From: Pardosa pseudoannulata
Lineage: Eukaryota; Arthropoda; Arachnida; Araneae; Lycosidae
Length of the DNA: 64,000 nt
Assembly: GCA_032207245.1 (NCBI GenBank)
Contig: CM063510.1
Span: 48,399,995 to 48,463,994 of the forward strand
Direction of reading: 5' to 3'
Below the pieces are notes generated by a model. That model had not been told where the DNA came from and searched no databases. It worked only from the letters and a program-made list of their open reading frames with translations. Made by a program: the position numbers and the translations under genes. Positions 33,001-47,558 of the stretch are shown piece by piece. How positions within the stretch are numbered: the first letter of the stretch is position 1; the number at the start of each line of letters is the position of its first letter.

Positions 33001-34484
33001 ATCAATTTGTAAGTATTGGGAAATGTTTCCTCAGAAATTAATTTCCAAAAATTAGTTTCGCTAGATGCTCTAGATTTAAGAAATATATCGCATCTTAATT
33101 TAATAATTTTTTCCGCGACCGTGACTGATGTGGTATTTATTAAATGTCCTATTTTTTCAGATACTCCATCAATGTTGACATTCTCATTAAATGATAATAT
33201 CATAAAATTGAGTATTTCTTCGAACCTAATTAAGTCAGTGAATCTTCTTTTAAATTCTTCAAACAAAACATCTAAGTGTTCGGCAAAATCTTCGAAGTCT
33301 CGGTTTGGATTATGAATGAACTCTTCCTCCATGTTTTTGAAGTTTCTCAATTCATATTTTCTTAATTGAGATGCATACCTTTTTATCGTTTCTTTGAAAG
33401 TTTTAATCGTGCTCATCATATCTGTTAAACATTTATTCTTTCCTTGTAGATTTAGGTTTAAGTAGTTAAGTTTTGATGATCATGCGGTCTACCTAAAATG
33501 TCTTTGCAGTCGACTTCTAGGCCACTCCTGATGTAGATGGACAGGTTTAGTATCAGGCTAGTGAATGAGGTTCACTGCAAACCACTCTGTCGTATAGACT
33601 CCATATAATTATAATTGATTAAGAGAAAACAAAAGTTCATTAGATCATCAGTCCTTCTACATATTTTTTAATTATGATTTTTTGAGCAATTATGCTTGTA
33701 GACAAATTGTAACTGATGACACAGATAATTTCTTTTCTCTCTGCTCTATTATCCATTTCTTTAAATTGTCTCTCAAAACAGTCCAAGCCTTTGCCATTCT
33801 AATGGATGTGAATGTGTAAAAACAAGAATTTAAAATAAGACTTACAGTTCTTGGATACAACACATTTATTAATATATTAGTTTTAAAGGAACAGTTAAAC
33901 CAATCACATATCTAGTAAAATAAAATGACTTACCACACCATTGCCAGAGTCAGTTCTGGTGCATTTGCATAGAAATAACATTCATAAATATACTGTGTGA
34001 CTGGCTGCATGAGGTTGATACTGCATATACAGTAAGATTAAAAAAAAAAAACTGAAAAACAAATAAATTATGTGATAGAGACAGATGAAAAATGTGCATT
34101 TAAAGAATATTTTGGGACTGGTTAGAGGAAAAATAAAATTTCTCCAAAAAAGCTTCAGGCATTAAATTTCAGCTTTTAAAGACATATAAGCTATGGTTTA
34201 TCAACCCAAAATTATGGTATTATATATTATGAATGTGTTATATAGGGAAACCTACCTCAGAAATTTTCCTATGTAAGACGTTCTTTTTCTGTGGTCCCGA
34301 TTTTTATAATTTGTTTATAATTGTAAAATTTCCTATTTAAGAAGTTTTGGCCTTAAATATCCTGTTTAACAAGTTTGTTCTTCAAGTCTCCCTTTTAACT
34401 TTATTGTGAAGCTTAACACTAAACATACCAACACATACTTAACTGTTTCTTTTATTTCTCTTTTAATTCATTACCCATTCCATT

Positions 34485-34515
<31 letters not shown>

Positions 34516-37500
34516 TGCCGTTCATTTGACTGGTTATGGTATGTTTATTGTTAGTTTTTGAGTCAACAGAAACTGAATCCCCTGTCTCCATTAAATGAGA
34601 ATCACAGAAGGAAGGGGAGCAACACATCCGGATAGGTTTTACCCATTGATTAGGCAGTAAAAACAAATCTCTTACTTCCAATATTTTTCATATGCATTCT
34701 CAGGTTGTTTAACATTTAAGAAGAAGGTCACAATGGAATGCCATAAGCTTACAGGGGAAAAGTTCACTTCTAATTAAAACTAACCCACCCACCTTACAAC
34801 TACTATGGTGATAAGTAACCAGTAACTTCTCACTCATGAATGCACTTTCAATAGTGTGCATTTCCACACTAAAAAAACCCTTTTGTTGTATTTTCATCAA
34901 ATTCATTTTAGTTTGTTATTTATTTCCAGCATTGTAGGCTAGTATTAGTCAAAGATCTATTTTAATTATGTTTGTAAAACTTGGGAACATGTAGATATTA
35001 TAGACTTTATTAAATAGTCAGAGTTTCTAAAATGTATGCACCTAACCATATTTTCATTATTTTCTGTTTTGTGCTTCAAGACACTGGTTTAAATAAAATG
35101 CTATTACATGATTACAAAAAAATTAAAGCCTAAGGCTATATCTATTGACCAGAAACTAAAACGAAATAATAAAGTTATAAATAATAATAAAGTTGAAAAT
35201 AAATAAGTAATAATAAAGTTGAAAATAAAATCTAACTCATCTTATTCAAATTGCAAAAAAGTTTGACTTGCCTGTGCATTACAGTATTTGTACTAAATGA
35301 GTAGTTATATTCAAATTTTCACTAAACGCTTTCAAGACAAAAAAAAAATAATAATAATAAAGGAAAGGATACATTTTTCCTGTTTAAGAAGTCTTAAAAA
35401 GTTTGTCTCTCAGTCCTTTGGAGAACTTACTTGGGTCCGAGTATATATTGTATTCATTTTGGGCCCTTTGTGTCTGGTGCACTGTTTAGCTATTTCTTTT
35501 TTCTTTATTACCTGTTACCTGACTGAATTGCCATGTATTTATGTATGTACTTACATGTAAATAAAATAAATGTTTCATTTAGCAATACTGAACACCTTAC
35601 ATAAAATAAATTGTAAAATGAATACTGATATGTGCATGTGGAAAATATTTATAACTTTGTTTAATTTTTATTCCTTAGTGAGGGAGATCCTGATATTTAT
35701 GAGGATACATATGTCAGTCTTAAAAAGTTTATAGAGACTGCTTTAGATTCTTATAAAGTAAGTTAAGTTTATAAATATTTTTATTTTATCTTTAATTAAT
35801 TCATTTTATTAACAATTCTTTAGTTTGCTTTTTATAAAAGTTTTAAAAAATGCTTGAAATTTAAATTTGATGCATATGAATATATTACATTTTTAATTTT
35901 AGCATGAATTGTCTATGATTTTGTATCCTGTATTTGTACATATGTACTTAGAACTTGTTTATAATGAACATGAAGAACAAGGTGAGTACTTTTAATTGTA
36001 AATAAATGCTTTATTAATCTTTACAATTGTATTCTAAATTTTCACCTAAGCAGGCTATATCAGTATGTAATTTTTTTCTTTAATATAAAGAATCATTTAG
36101 TTGGAGTTCTTTTGTCTCAAATGCTATTCAAAAGCTGTAGTGCCAACAAATTTTGATATAAGTAATTTCCTTTAGTGACTTTTAATATTTTTTATATTTC
36201 TGTATAATCTGAAAAATTTAAATAAATTACAATATATTTCTGAACATAAGTTGTGGGTACGATTTTCCTTCAAAAATTTACCGAAAGCTCAAAATCTGTA
36301 AACAAGTGAAAAACACAGTTTCTAGAGCGTTTAAATATGTTGCAAAGCAGATAAGGCAGGGGAAATATTTGCCAATTAAGTTGCTTTAAATTAAAACTAG
36401 ATCAACTGTTCTCAAACCTTTTTCGCCACAGCATCCAATTTAAATACCACAGAGGTAGATGATCGGTTGCACCTCGAGAGAAATACAATAACATATCTTA
36501 GTACTTCAAAAGTGGTGAGTAAAAACAACTTATATTTTAAATTTTAATTAACTTCTTGCATCTTATTTAATTTCACAATTTACACTAACTTATCTAAGAT
36601 TACTGCGACAGAGCATGATTTGATAATTGTGGCTCTAGACCATGCAACCAGTGGTGCTTTTACTTCACAAACAACAGGTTTCAATTCTGTCAACCCTATA
36701 TAAAGATAACTTTTTCTTAAAATTAAGCAGTATAAGCTTAGAAAAAAAGGGAAAAAGATGATAGTTTGGCAATTTATCGATTGCTTCTGGATTACATAGA
36801 ATTGTGTTTATTAGAAGATTAGCCGATCCACTACCATTATAGTACTATTGTTTTGGAGTGATTTTAATACAGATAAGAGTCATTTTAAATGTATTTTTCA
36901 ATTTTTATGTCTTCTCATTTCAAAATTTTTACAAGCTTTATTTACTTTTTGCCATTGTGCATTTTCTTTTGTGATCTTTACTGTTTTGTTAATTTCACCA
37001 AAAACACATGTATTACATCTATTCCATAGATCCATGTACAAGCCAAACTCCCCACATTAGGTCTTGAAACATTTCCAAGTGATGTTTAATGTAATTCTAA
37101 CTTATTTTTCAGCTTATGCCCTTGATATTCATATTTATTCCTGTTATAAAATAAATACTTCTGTTGTCACTATTCCTTGTCCTCTTCCTTTAGTGATCTG
37201 AATTTTTTGTTTTATGCACATGCTAAGTGAATGAGTACTTGTTAAATGTATTCTTTGAGTTGTTAGGCCATCACATTGCTTAAAAAATTATTAATTACAT
37301 TTTTATTCTATTTAAGTAATTGAATTATTCATTTTTAACAGAATAAATTTCAGAACCTAAAATGTTACTAAAAAAGATTTAATACTAAATGAATTAGGTG
37401 TTCTCTTTACATGAACTTTAGAAAATGAATATGAATCTTTTGATTCACCCAACTAATAATATTAAACTAATGTAAGGAAAATTCCACAACAAAAATGAAA

Positions 37501-40500
37501 CAAATATTACAAAACATACAGGGGTTCCATGCACCTGGAAAGTCATGGAAAATTATGGATTTAGACAATGGATTAATTTTGTCATGGAAAGTCATGATTT
37601 TCTAAGTCAAATGAGTAAAAGTCATGGATCTGCTAAGCTACCAATTAAAAAAAAAAAATCAAAAAATGCCTGTGCAAGTGAATTTCCTTTCTGAACGGAA
37701 GCGGCTGCATACTTCTCCCTTTTGTCCGTAGCACTAGACTCCCATTCATCCCATTTGTACACTGAGACATGTGACATATTACGGCTCCCTCACTGCGTGG
37801 CGAGACAGTTGCTACGGGATGGCCAGGAGGTGTTAGTGATGCGATGTGTAGTGTCTCGTTACGCATGATTTGCCGATGGTTGAGAAGAAAAAAAGTACGC
37901 ATCGGCCTGTGATGTGACAAAGGAGTGGGAGGGAAGGGGATGCTAACAGAACGTTCTTGACCGATCCGGTGATCGTGTGTATATTTCATTGTGAGAAGCA
38001 AAACTGTTGAAGATACGAGCGTAGGAAAACACACTCATTAGGGCAGAGTACACTGCTCCAAAAGGGTTGAATATTTCTATTGCAGCAGTACAATTCGATC
38101 AGTCATCTGTTTTTTTCTCATGTGTTAATGAACAGGGTAGGCTTCTCTCTCACCCGTACATTCGGTCTGCTAGGAACCCCCCCCCCCCTCCACATTCATT
38201 CCGAGAATCTGATCAGGGTTGTAAAAAAAACCAGGGTTTTTGTATTAAAATCAAAGTTTAGGCGAGTTTCATTTTAAAAAAAAATGTTTTGGAGGTGGGG
38301 AGAGTATAAAATCTGGGTTTTTTTGGGGGGGGAATTTTCTTTTCTCAAACTAACAATATTAATATGTAACATGCGTATGTATGTTTTCTTCTTGTTATGC
38401 TTGAAGAAACACTGTTTAGAAAGCACCAGAAACATTAACCCATCTTGTACACGCAACGGAGCAATTTCACTCTTATTAGTCCGGCGTCACTTTCACCCGA
38501 TGATCTCCTGTTGATATTGAGAGTTCAGCGTCGCATATGGAGTATCGGAGATCAGAACGTTTCATTTTAATTTTTAAATGCTAGATTTAATTACTAGATG
38601 CTGTAACAGATATCCATAACATTCTTGCTTAAAATGTAAGGAACACAAATCAATGTAAACATCAGCAGGGGTGAAGAGGGTGATCGCCTGGTATAAAATA
38701 CAAGTAATATACAAGTACATAATATACAAGTAAATCTTATTAAGTGTTTACCCGTGCAACCTCTGCATATGGAAAGCTATTTTTTACATATACTTTTCAA
38801 AAAGAAACAATGTTTGAATTTTAAATATGGAAACAAAAAAGCAGGGCACTTTTGGAGGTATTTGAATAAATTTTAGAATTAATACAAATTTTATTATAAT
38901 TTAATTATTTTTGCTTTTAATTTCCAATCAAATGTTATGATAGCTTATCTAGCTCACTTAAAATGTAAAGGGAGAAATTTGTTAAGCATGGAAGAACTGG
39001 TTTAAGAATGGCAAAACAGCAGTAACAGTGGTTATGTGATAACAGTGTCATAACAAATATCAGGCTGCCCTACCCATACAACCGATCAATGATTAAATGG
39101 GTAGGGCACTGCTCTTTGGCACGGAAGTTCGTGGGTTTGAATCCCATTGCTGGCATGGATGTTCACAGCCGTTCGAAAATTCATACTTTGGAGGAAAAGA
39201 GGAAATCTTTACTGTAAAGAGTTACTAGAAGTTTCAGTAATTGAGATTTTTAATTTGAGGCATTAAATTTTGAGATTTATATAGAAATGTTAATGATTGT
39301 TATTGATTGTGAGGCATTAAATATTTTGGCAAAATCATTGCATTGAATTATTTAATTCTATTTTTACTTGTCATTTGGCTGAAGTTACTGAGTTTGGTAC
39401 TTATGTATTATCCCATTGACCATATTGCCAAGTAAAACTTGTTCACCAAGGAAACTCAAAGCAAGCAAGCTTAATAGGTGGGTAAATGTATATTACTGTT
39501 TTTTTTTTTAAATTATAGATTAAATTTTTATTAATGTAATAATAATAATTATTTAATAAGAATTAGTTAAGATTTTTGTACAAAATATAAGTTTATCTTT
39601 AGGGCTATTATATATAAACATTATAGAATTATCATGTTTGGCTATTATTCATGGTCACCTCGATAATACCTAAGTACCCTGAATTTAAATTCGAAATTTT
39701 TTGATTGCATTCAGAAAATTGCTATATGATTAAACTTAGGTATGTAGATACTACAACAATATATATATATGAGTTTATAAGCTTTTATAAAGTATTTTAT
39801 ATCATAAAATCTTGTAATTTCTCTAAAAACATACATTTTATTTGTATATACATCAGAAGTTTTATTTATATACACTTTAACAAAATATTTTTAAAATCAT
39901 GGAAAATGGTCTGCTAAAATCAGGGAAAGTCATGGATTTGAAAAATTGTATTTTGGCAGATACCCTGAACATATACAAATATTATTTTCTGAAGTGCATG
40001 AAGCATACTTTTTTTTTTCATATTTCATGAAAAAGGGCTCCACCAGCAGCCTTAAAAAGCATAGTAATTCATACTTTAGCTATTGCAAAGAAGACATAAG
40101 GTTTAAGTATTCTAAAGAAATTTCTGTAACAAATAAATAGTTTTATAATATTTGTAAACAATAAAAAAGATGTAAATATTTTGTAAAAGTTGTTCAGGAA
40201 AGATTTCAAAAATCCTATTTTATGCACTTAGTGAATAATTTGTTATATGTAAATAATAGTGTACATAGTAAGGAAATAAATAGGGTACTGAAAACTCAAT
40301 CATTAATCATCAGAAATTTAATCCTAACTTGAATAACTTCATTTAAAATGTTTAATTTGTAAAAAATATTTTTTAAAAATTTGATAACCTCCCCCCCCCC
40401 CAATAAAGACTTACTCTGATTTATATCAGTTCAGAAAATTTTTTCACATTCATCATTTTCCATTTTGGTCCCCTTGAAAAATGATAGAACAAGATTCCAC

Positions 40501-43500
40501 TGTATATAAATTAATAAGTTAAGAATTCATTTTATCTATATTAATTTAATTCTGCTATTTTAACATAAAGTACATAATGCTCAAAATTTTAGTATGATTG
40601 GTTTGGTTTGGTTTGGAGTCCTATGGTCTACTTTTTGCAACACGAGGGCTAATGAGACCGGGACCTACAGCTTAAAGCCGATTCCGAACGGCTACGAACA
40701 TCCATGCCACAGTGGGATTCGAACCCACGAACTCCGGTACCGAAGGCCAGCATCCTAACCAATCGGCCATCATTCGGCCATTAGTATGATTGAGTTCTTA
40801 TAGTTAAATATATTGAATGATATGTTGCTAATATCAATATTTTTATTTGATAGCAAAATATTTCATGGATAAATTTGGTTCAGAACAAGAGCATTATTAT
40901 TTAGATGATGTTAATAAACTGTCTTGCTTGACAAAAAAAGAGCATATGAAAGGAAATGAATTTATGGATAATTTCAGGTATTTAATGTTCATACAAATTT
41001 ATTTTGTTTCTGTTTGGATTTATTAATTTTTGCATTAATTTTTTGGTTCATGTACTGTAATATTTATTGTTCTAATTTCATGTTCCCAATTTTATAAAAA
41101 GGTTTTAGGTTAGTTCTTTTAGAATCATTATGTATTGATTCCATTTACAATTTTGGATACATTTCAGATCCCTCTTACTAATGCTTTTTTCAGATAATAA
41201 AAAAAAAGTGTGTAGTCATTGTGCAATGTTCTGAAAAGTAGATAAATTCTCAGAACAAAAACATATTTACATGTAGTATTTAACTGTTTCATATGTTCAA
41301 CAAATCGAGATTTAATACTAGGCTGAGGAAAGGGGGTGTACTTTATCTAATTCTAATGGGAACTTGTTAATATTGTTTTAGAATTCCTCAAATGTACTCA
41401 TTTTTATTAACTGTTTTCAATTTAATGTATATCCACTTAATTGTTTAAAAAGTTTTAAATTTTTTATGTGAACTTGTTTTATTATCATCATAATAATTAC
41501 TGTTATTTAAAATTGAGAAATGAAAATACTTGCCACTGCATATGTTATACTAAAACATTACCTAAGTTAATTAAGCTTAGAAAACCTTTTTTAGTTATAC
41601 TTTAAATTATTTTTAGTTATTTATTATTTTTATTTGTAATAGTTAACATTTCTCTTAAATATTTTTCATAAGCTTTTTGAACAGTATGTTTCAGTCTAAT
41701 TATATATTCAGGTATGTTAAAGAAAACTGTAGTGCTCCTACCAAAAATATTTAAAACATTTTTATGTTTTTGTCCTTTATACTTCTGTCAATTTAAGCTA
41801 AACATTAATAAAACACAGAATGATTTGAATTAAAGAATTTGAAGAACAGTTATAAATTATAAAGCATGAAATGATGTTTCACATCATAATCTGTTTACTA
41901 TTAATTAAATCTCTCAGTAAAAATGAGATGTGTGTGTTTTTAAGCAAATACTGCTTTTTCAATCAAAATACAAGTTTTTTTTATTAGTTTTATTTTTGCA
42001 CAAAAAACTGTATTTTAATATACTTTTTAACAAAATTCCCACTAATACAAAGGCACTTGTCCTATTGTAGAACCAGTTTTAAAATTCCTCATAGAAATCT
42101 GATTCCTGGCTATGCACTGTGTAAACATTTGGTTTTGTGGCCTCTAGTCATCATATTTGGTCCCCAGTGGAAGACAAACTTACAAACTTTGGCAAAAATA
42201 AACAAACTGTTTTTAAAAATAGAAAAAAAACTACCTAATAGTAAAAAGCAAATAAAATCTGAACATTTTTTAAAATAAAAACTTAAAAATTGAAAAATAA
42301 ATTTATGATGAGGTTTAATCTCATCTTTAGTGTTGTGTAACAATTCCCCAAAAGACACATCTAAACACGGTTCTACAATATAATGAGTGCCTTGTTATCG
42401 ATGGAAATTATGTTTAAAAGTACATTAAAGTACACAATTTCATATAAAAAGAAAATTAATTTAAAAATGATTCTCACTTGTATGTTAATTGTAATTAAAA
42501 AAAAAACTTTGTAGTAGTGACAGTGTGATATTAATCCCTTGAATGTCAAGCTTGTATATGTGCTTATCCATCCAATGTTACTCTTGTTGATAAAAACATG
42601 TGTACATTTTGTAACTTGTGATTTTGAATTGTAGTAAATTTTTATTTTTTCCTTTATGTTAGAACTTTATTATATCAGGCTAATTTTTTAATTTAGTGTG
42701 TTTAGGGAGATTACAAAGACAAGTAATACACATTTTCCATTTCAGACCTTGACAGTCAGAGGGTTAAATTATATGTAATTATCCCTTGTTTGTAAATATT
42801 ATTTTTTTAAGCCAAAAATATTTTTTAATTTAACTGAAAGTAAACTTTTAATATAATACAAGGAATCATTAATATACAAAAATGACTCCGTGTTTGGTTT
42901 TTTTCCAATACTCCTATTGTGATACTAAATTGTAGGCAGGAATAATCAAGTTTAGTACTTATGTGTACCATTAACTTCAAAATATGGTAATTAATAAAGT
43001 GGATTTACCTGACTGAAATGTTGGTAACTGTTTGGTGCACTTAAATTATTATTATTTTTAAAGGTTTAATTGTAATAATCGTAGTGTATTATTTTTGTGT
43101 TATTATTGATTAAGGCATAAATAAACAACAATTAAAAAAAGAAGAAAAGGGAATTTAAAGTTATTCAATAATTGCAAATTAAACAGAAGCATTTTTTAAA
43201 GTATTAAGTTATAATTTAAAATACCTGATCAAAGGTACTGTGGAATATGTGTAAAAGCTTTCAGCATGTTTCATTTTTTAAATAAAAAATTGCTTGCTGT
43301 TTATATTAAAGTATCAAAATAATGTTTTGGTAGCCATCTGTCCAAATGGATGTTAGACATTTGTAAAATAGTTTTGTTAATGAATACTCAACTTTTCAAA
43401 TGTATTTTTCTCAGTTATGAAAATATAAATATATTCTGTTTTTATATAGATCTGGCCAGTTTACAGTGCGAATGTCAAGAGATACTTATAACTTTTTGAA

Positions 43501-46500
43501 AAGGCATTTACAAGATAAAAAGAATAATGTTCTGCAAAATATTATCCAAGAGCATTTGTACTTAGATGGTAATCATTTATCATTTACCTTAGTTACTGGT
43601 TCATTTAATTTTATGTATGTACCATATATATATATCTGTATATAAACAGACAGTTTGGGGGAATTTTTATATAACTGAAGTAGGGGAATGGACATATATA
43701 TATAGATCAGCAGAACAAATGTAGTATAAGTTTTTGATCATACTTTTTGCCTCTAGCAACAAAAAGTTGCCATATTGTCAAAAATAAACAAAATATTTCT
43801 TTTTAAAAAGTAAAAAATAATAAAAACTATAAATTGGTGAAAAACAAATAAAATCTGAAATTTTTTGAAATTAAAACAAAAAAATTGAAAAAATAAATTT
43901 GTAACGAGAATTAATCTCATCTTTAATTCTACATCGGAACAGATTGGCTAATCTCTTTAAAAAGCATACTTCCACATAACCTGGAAACAATCAATAAATC
44001 CCCCCAAATAGAATTTTCTATTGCTTCAATTCAAGGAAAAGAAATGGACCTATTGTTGTTGGTCTAATAGGTAAAAATATTTGCTACATGGCCTAGCACC
44101 ATGATTTTGAAACTGGTTGCCATGGCATCAAGAAAAGTCAGCCGAAATTTTTGAAATTAATAAAGAAAGCTTGGAGATATTTAACCCACTGAACGGTTGT
44201 CGACGGTTGTTCGACAGCGAATTCCTGTTCAAAAACGGGCCTGTCAACCCCTTCTCGTTCACACTTTTGAGGGGAAAAAAATATTGCAAAGCGATAATAA
44301 ATGAAAGAAGCTAATTTTGAGTAACGGAACTCCTTTACCATGCAGGGAAAATAATTTAAAAGTAGCCTGACAACTTTTAAACCAGCAACTCTAGTATGGT
44401 ATGGTAAGTTCCGTCTGGAATTTACGAAAAGGGTGACTGTTTTGAAAGGGAAAAAGGTGGGGAGGGTGGCCGGAAGATGGGTTAAAAGTTAAAATATAAG
44501 TTATCTTTTGTCACTGTCAAAACATACTAAGACTATATTATTCATGCATTTGTCCTGGGGTTAAACTAATCCTCTACCTCTACAGATCTCAAATTGGATG
44601 CCACTGTAAAAAGTTTAACAACCATTTGTATAGCATCCTACTTTAAAGGTATTTGATTAGAAAATATTTTACTTGTTTTACCTTCTCGGTAACTTGTTTG
44701 GCTACTTTTGGTAATTAGAAACATATTTAAACAGTTTTATTTCAGCTTATATCATGTTTTGAATTTTGGGTAAATTATGTAAAAAAAATGTATTTTGGGC
44801 TTATACACAGATGGACATATATTTGAAATATACAGTATTTATATTTGTATTTTATTAACCAGTGAAAACATTTTCTCGCTGATTACACAGGAGATTATCC
44901 CCTATTATTTAGTTTGCCTGGGCTTGCAAGGTTAGAAAACTCTTAGTTAATTGGAAGTCATAAAGCTATCAAATAAAACAAAGTCCAGCATTCTGTAACT
45001 TCACATTTATTGAGGATCAAAACATCAGTCAACTGTCAGTACATTGCAAAAGCTCTGCATAGAATGTTCTAATAATATTAACTTTGTTGACAATGTCGGC
45101 CATAGCATACAAGTCTTGTGATTTTGTTCCCTCGAGACTTAAAATTGCTCAACAATTTTAAGAGGCAAGAATGAGTCTTAACATGAGTCTAACAATGAGT
45201 CTTCATCATTTAAACAACAGCTGAAAAATGTTGTCAGTGGACAGTAATTTAGTATTTATTCCAGCATTAATTTTGAGAGATAGGTAAAAAGAATTTAAGT
45301 CTGAGAACACTCCTCTATTAGACATTTTAAGCCTGGGAAATTAGGTAAAAATATTAGATGGGGGAAATGGAGTACTTTGGATAGGCATTTTAGGGAGGAT
45401 AATTTTAAAATGTTACATACATGTAACGAAAATTCTCAGGGGTTTTCAAATCTGAAGTCAAGGGCTAAAAATTCTCGTGTCCTTTTGCATTTCCCTTTTT
45501 AACCCCTAACCTAAATTGACCACTAGGGCTACAGTTTATGCCCTCAGAGAAGGAGTCTGTCCAATTATAACTCTACATTGCCCTAGAGAACAATTTAGGA
45601 AATTTCCAAACAAAAAGGAGATGCACGCTGTCGGAGGCAGATATTTTCCCACAGATGTTGACCCAGGTGTTAAGGGTCTTGTACATATAACCCATGCTAG
45701 CTGACCCTTCAGTTTGTTCTGTCCCTATAATAAAGTGGGAACCCATTCTCCAATGTTATCTTAATAAATGTCTTTAGCTAAAACGGTGTCATTTTTATGG
45801 CCATGACTGCAACCACCCATCGAGAAGTCTGTCTCATTACATATATATATACATACAGGTTAAGAATTATTAGCGGCCTGTGTGCATATTTGGCTACCCC
45901 TACTAAATTCCCAGTAGATTTATAATTTGAGTTCTATAAGTTAGACTAACTCATAGAAACTTACTATTATGACTTTAAAATGCTCCATATAATTGACTAT
46001 GGATCAAAAGGGTTTAAAAAATGTTCATCTTATATATCTCTAAAGTTTATTAAGCTGAAGCACTTAAAGATAGGCTTGGCCGGAATGGGCCATAAGAATG
46101 AAAAATAGGGGTGAGAAGTATGTCTGTCATGGGATTTTCTTTCCCCCTACCCATCTTTTGACTAGTTGACAGTTTGATTGATTACTGCCTACAGTAAAGT
46201 TTGCCCACTGTTTGAGGTGTATTCCTTACCAATGAATTTTTACTTCCTTTTTATTTCCTAAGATAATTCTAATCTTATTTTGTGCTGCAATACCTATTTT
46301 GATGTTCAGTGTAAAGGTATTTTACATAAACCTAAGTTAGTTAAAAATTATAGATTTATAGTTAAACAGTTTTATTTTTATTATTCATTCAATGCATAAT
46401 GTTTTCTCTTAAATGGAATTTATTAATAATGTGGTGAAAAGGAAAACGCCATTGACTCAATCTGTCATTATTTAGATGGGAATCTAACAATTGTTTTTGT

Positions 46501-47503
46501 AAGTTTGCCGTTCTTAATTTAAAAAGACTTTTATTTTTACACTTCTGCAAAAACTTATAAAAAAACGAGCTTAAATTTTTGTACACTTTCAATATGAGAG
46601 TGTATATTCATATTATTGGTTGAACTGATATACTAATTTTATGTTTAAATCATGGATGATAGTAGACTGGTGTTAAGGTGTTTTTTATACTAGAAGGGGG
46701 CTAATAATGCTGGAATTTACATCTGAATAGTATAGATAGAAATATATATATTTTTTTGGATTTAAACACACAGACTTTACTAGTAAAAGGTAGCACCCTA
46801 CCAGTGGTGGACTAAGGCTAAAGTGGGCCCTAGGCAGCATTATATTTCTGGGTTTTAAAGCATATAGTCTATAGTTCTATTTAATTATTGGATTCCAAGA
46901 AAAAAAAAAGGAAAAATAATATGCATGCACAAAAATTAAATAAGCATAATTTTTTAAAACAAACAATAATACTTAAACAAGTATACACAGATTGATTAGT
47001 AATATTGCCTGTTTTCTCACTTTTAATTCTGCAAACTCATCAATTAGTTTGTCATAATTAATAGTTATTTAATAATTCTTTTTCTGTATAAAGTAATGAT
47101 AAATTATTTCATTTTTGTTGGCCTAATGTGCATCTTAAAAAAAATTTTTATTCTGGCCATTACTGAGAATGATCTTTCACTGCTTGCACTAGTTATTGGA
47201 AGGGTTAAATAAATTCTCAGAATTATGTTTAAATTAGGGAATGTTGCAATATTATTATTTTCCTGAATAAATGACTACATGGATACAGGCAAAATATTAT
47301 TTTCTTTACTTATAAAAGTCTTAAGTTGCAATACTTCATTTTTCAGTTCTGCTAGGTTTAAATCTTGTTCATAACATTGTAATTCCTCGATTGGAGAGTC
47401 ACAAACATCACTATCATGAAAAATTGTTTTGAATTTATTGTTAATAGTTTTATGTCCCTCGGATCTTTTATTTTTTTTTATGTTGTTAATTAAAGAAGTG
47501 CAT

Positions 47504-47558
<55 letters not shown>

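Noticed and set aside
37645..38034. 129-codon minus-strand open frame
   Set aside because: Lies in a GC-richer block of a degenerate hAT; low-complexity composition and no recognisable domain. Likely chance.
40681..40780. Second tRNA gene on the minus strand
   Set aside because: Same SINE family with its own target duplication.
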